From: UBA9732 sp052170315
GTDB lineage: Bacteria; Spirochaetota; Spirochaetia; Sphaerochaetales; Sphaerochaetaceae
Reading direction: 5' to 3'
Assembly (NCBI GenBank): GCA_052170315.1
Contig: JBQNAT010000007.1
Location: 43,665-107,664, forward strand
Length of the DNA stretch: 64,000 nt
In this document: one piece after another, positions 61,798 through 64,000 of the stretch
Layout of the letters: each line of letters begins with the position of its first letter
Position numbering within the stretch: the stretch's first letter is position 1
Position numbers and translations under genes: made by a program
Notes under the pieces: model-generated
Seen by the model: only the letters and a program-made list of their open reading frames with translations
What the model was told of the DNA's origin: nothing
The model's database searches: none

Positions 61798-62535
61798 ATG
61801 GAAAGAAATATCAAAACGCGGGCCATTGTTCTGTCTGTGAGAAAGTACGGTGAGCTCCATAAGGCGCTCACCCTGCTTTGTCATGACCTGGGCTTTGTGG
61901 ATGCCTTTATCTACGGAGGGCGCAAAGGGCGTAAAACCGCTCTTGCGCCTCTTTTTTCAATAAATACTGTAGAGCTCTACCATAATCCTGTAAAAAAGGA
62001 ATATTCCGTTACGGAAGCCGTCAGCACCTTTATCCCGGATGCCATAACAAACGACCTTGGCTGCACCTATGCGGCTTCTTTCTTCTGCGAGATAATCGCG
62101 AAAACGCCGACTGATGAACCTGCGCAGGTATTCAGCCTTCTCGGCAATGCCTTAAATGCGCTGGAGAAAAATCCGGAAATTCGTAAGAGGATTACCGCTG
62201 TCTTCATTTTGAAACTTATGCAGCTTTCAGGCACTGCTCCTGATTTACAGAACTGCCCCGTGTGCGACAAAACCTATTCCGACAATGAAGTTCTGTTTTT
62301 TTCGGAAGCTATGGGAGTTCCCTGCTGCAAGAGCTGCTCCGACAGCGAACGCCTTATACTTCTTCCCGGTTCAAGACGCTACCTGCGCTGCACAATGGAT
62401 CTTGATTTCAGCGATGCAATAGCCGTTGAACTCAATCCCGCGGCAGAGCAGAGAATATACACATACATGCTCCGATGGGCTGAAACATTCTCACAGACGC
62501 ATCTTAAAACAGTCAAAGAGCTTCTTTCTTACTGA
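61798..62535 (+). CDS. recO: DNA repair protein RecO
   Basis: This 245-residue RecFOR-pathway protein helps load RecA. The N-terminal OB fold (TRAIVLSVRKYGELHKALTL, then DLGFVDAFIYGGRKG) is typical, and a zinc-finger-like set CPVC...CCKSC lies at about 156-183. ATG 61798 is preferred over a TTG 6 bases upstream. It lies 21 bases after the Lrp gene; its 3' end overlaps the convergent MFS gene by 23 bases. Confidence 0.93.
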   Translation: MERNIKTRAIVLSVRKYGELHKALTLLCHDLGFVDAFIYGGRKGRKTALAPLFSINTVELYHNPVKKEYSVTEAVSTFIPDAITNDLGCTYAASFFCEIIAKTPTDEPAQVFSLLGNALNALEKNPEIRKRITAVFILKLMQLSGTAPDLQNCPVCDKTYSDNEVLFFSEAMGVPCCKSCSDSERLILLPGSRRYLRCTMDLDFSDAIAVELNPAAEQRIYTYMLRWAETFSQTHLKTVKELLSY

Positions 62536-63763
62536 TTTTGCGGTTAAGGAAAACAAGCAGGATAATAAGAACGGCCACTGCAGCAAAAGCTGCCGCCCAG
62601 ATATTTTTGTTCGGCAAAAACGAAGTTGTGCCGTCGCTGTTTAAAACAACCTGAGCGTTTTTCAGCACTCCCGCACCTATTGCGGGCCCAATAATACCGG
62701 GAATAAATACCTGCCCTATTATCCTTACTCCCTGGAACTGCCCCGCCTTGTTCTCAGGAATGTTATCTCTTATCATAGCACCGAAAACCGACATGCCCGT
62801 AAGATAGCCGCTGAGCATAAGAAGCGAACCGATGAAAACGGGAACCATTGACCTGCAGAAATAAAGGATGATATAGCCGGAACAAAGGAGCGCCGCAACA
62901 GGCCTTATGCTGAACATGAAGCCTTTTCCGTCATAGGTTTTTCCGTAAAGCGCGGTAATTACCGCCGCCGCAAGGATTGCGGGAGCCATGATAATTACAT
63001 AATTTGAGATTTGCAGAGTCTGCTCGTAATAGATTATGAGATAAGGCATGAATATCTGTATGGAAATCCCAAAAACGGCAAAGAGTCCCAGAACCTGATA
63101 AAGAAGCACATTTTCTTTGATGACTGATGGCCTGAAACTGTATAACAGTGTCTGAATAAGCGGCTGTTCGCTTTTTTTAAGCCCCTTTTTTTCATCAATA
63201 AGGAAAAGTCCGATAACTCCGATAATGAAAGTGGCCACGCCGATTATGTAGTATATGGCAGTCCATCCAGATTGGGAATCCAGATTAAAATTCATAAAAC
63301 CGCCGAAAACCACAAGCACCGAAACCAGAGGCATCATAGAATTCATGCCTTCAATGCGTCCCCTGTTCGTAGAGTCGCCTCTGTCCGTAAGCCAGGCATT
63401 GTAGGCAGCGTCATTAGCCGTTGAGCCGAAGAATGTCATCACGCAGTCCATTACAATGGTAAGCGTTATGCTCCTTATGTAGGCAAAAGCAACTATGGAA
63501 ACGCCCCATAGCATGTAACCCGCGCTCATGAAGGTCTTTCTTCTCCCTATTTTGTCCGATACTGCTCCCATGACTATTGTTGTAAGAGCCGCCATTATTG
63601 CACTGGCCATAACCATTGCGGATATGTCCGAGGCCGAGGCATGGAACATTTTGTATATGAACACGTTGAAGTACATGTTCTCTACCACCCATGCCACCTG
63701 CCCCATAAGGCCAAACACCAGCATGGATATCCAGAATCTCTTTCCTAATTTTGTTTCCTGCAT
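62513..63763 (-). CDS. MFS transporter
   Basis: This 416-residue permease has about 12 membrane segments. The MFS loop 2-3 motif VMGAVSDKIGRRKTFMSAGY is present. It resembles SLC45/GPH-like sugar porters in layout (AWLTDRGDSTNRGRIEGM), but the substrate is unknown. The N-terminus is short. Its end overlaps recO on the opposite strand by 23 bases, a sign of compact gene packing. Confidence 0.88.
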   Translation of the reverse strand: MQETKLGKRFWISMLVFGLMGQVAWVVENMYFNVFIYKMFHASASDISAMVMASAIMAALTTIVMGAVSDKIGRRKTFMSAGYMLWGVSIVAFAYIRSITLTIVMDCVMTFFGSTANDAAYNAWLTDRGDSTNRGRIEGMNSMMPLVSVLVVFGGFMNFNLDSQSGWTAIYYIIGVATFIIGVIGLFLIDEKKGLKKSEQPLIQTLLYSFRPSVIKENVLLYQVLGLFAVFGISIQIFMPYLIIYYEQTLQISNYVIIMAPAILAAAVITALYGKTYDGKGFMFSIRPVAALLCSGYIILYFCRSMVPVFIGSLLMLSGYLTGMSVFGAMIRDNIPENKAGQFQGVRIIGQVFIPGIIGPAIGAGVLKNAQVVLNSDGTTSFLPNKNIWAAAFAAVAVLIILLVFLNRKISKKEAL

Positions 63764-63798
63764 GAGATGATTATATACTAAAGGTCGGGCTCATAGTA

Positions 63799-64000
63799 TT
63801 AATTTTTAGAATTGATATCGTCTGTATATATAATCCATTTGCCTCTCTGGATGTATACATCATATTCTGCCTTTAGCTGGTAGTAGGTCGGCTTAATTTA
63901 ATTGATAATGTCAGACTTTAAGTTTTCCGGTACATAAAAAATCTCCGTTTTCCCGTCTTTAGAGGTTAACACCAGAAAGTTCAGAGCTTAGAAATTATAT
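63799..64000 (-). pseudogene. Decayed gene remnant at the right edge
   Basis: One minus-strand frame reads LTSKDGKTEIFYVPENLKSD and then, past an in-frame TAA (63900-63898), IKPTYYQLKAEYDVYIQRGK and WIIYTDDINSKN to a final TAA at 63801-63799. Another in-frame TAA lies at 63990-63988. Composition is protein-like across the stops. I see no start codon with a ribosome site. It may be a degraded short protein; the upstream part is outside the window. Confidence 0.4.

Overview
The window looks like a chromosomal segment of a host-associated spirochaete (Spirochaetota, Treponema/Sphaerochaeta-like). This is inferred from gene content and protein style, not from a marker gene. The pointers are: AsnA-type asparagine synthetase, a stand-alone HflKC pair, many lipoproteins with loose lipoboxes, periplasmic binding proteins whose signal peptides end in FANGSSE or FAGGDSE with no lipobox Cys, an endonuclease-type MutL, and a divergent MurD. 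There is no rRNA and no CRISPR array. One tRNA is visible.

Layout. 1-4.4 kb: a branched-chain amino acid ABC importer on the minus strand (livK-H-M-G-F, livF cut by the window edge). 4.6-7.5 kb: a D/L-methionine importer (metN-metI, then metQ); the metI-metQ gap holds its own promoter and a 22-codon ORF with six Met codons. 7.5-16 kb: asnA, a cation/proton antiporter, murD, metG (apparently near-leaderless), and hflK-hflC. 16-22.4 kb: a half-length LacI regulator, a Zn-sensor-like ArsR repressor with a YbaY-like lipoprotein, divergent to a beta-hydroxyacid dehydrogenase, an NSUN-type rRNA methyltransferase, a DUF362 ferredoxin, a COG2426 membrane protein, and a GH13 glucosidase.

22.4-29.7 kb is a distinctly AT-rich accessory island: a ParA plus ribbon-helix-helix partition pair, a Glu-rich lipoprotein with a second membrane segment, valS, a flavin-fold protein, and a Y1/REP-type HUH transposase with a cluster of octamer repeats upstream. 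29.7-35.4 kb: an ECF sigma factor with its zinc anti-sigma factor, cysS, ackA and a secreted protein.

35.5-48.1 kb is a carbohydrate/polyol-type catabolic region: two CUT1 permeases with a metallo-beta-lactamase lipoprotein; a PHP phosphatase; an operon of opine-dehydrogenase-like enzyme, GlpK-like FGGY kinase, phosphodiesterase-family protein and histidine phosphatase; a UgpB-like binding protein; a DapB/diaminopentanoate-dehydrogenase-like enzyme; and a MerR regulator. The substrate is not known from sequence. 48.2-52.7 kb: DUF1846, DJ-1/PfpI, asnS, YycJ-like hydrolase, tRNA-Met(CAU). 52.7-64 kb: ttcA-like, a FecR-domain beta-barrel-like protein, mutL, a lipoprotein, a PlsC-like acyltransferase, serA, an Lrp regulator, recO, an MFS transporter, and a decayed gene remnant at the right edge.

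Most genes are ordinary housekeeping. The items most worth a second look are the Met-rich leader ORF before metQ, the HUH transposase with its octamer array, the catabolic region with two opine-type dehydrogenases, the Zn-sensor ArsR module and the odd T-loop of the tRNA.
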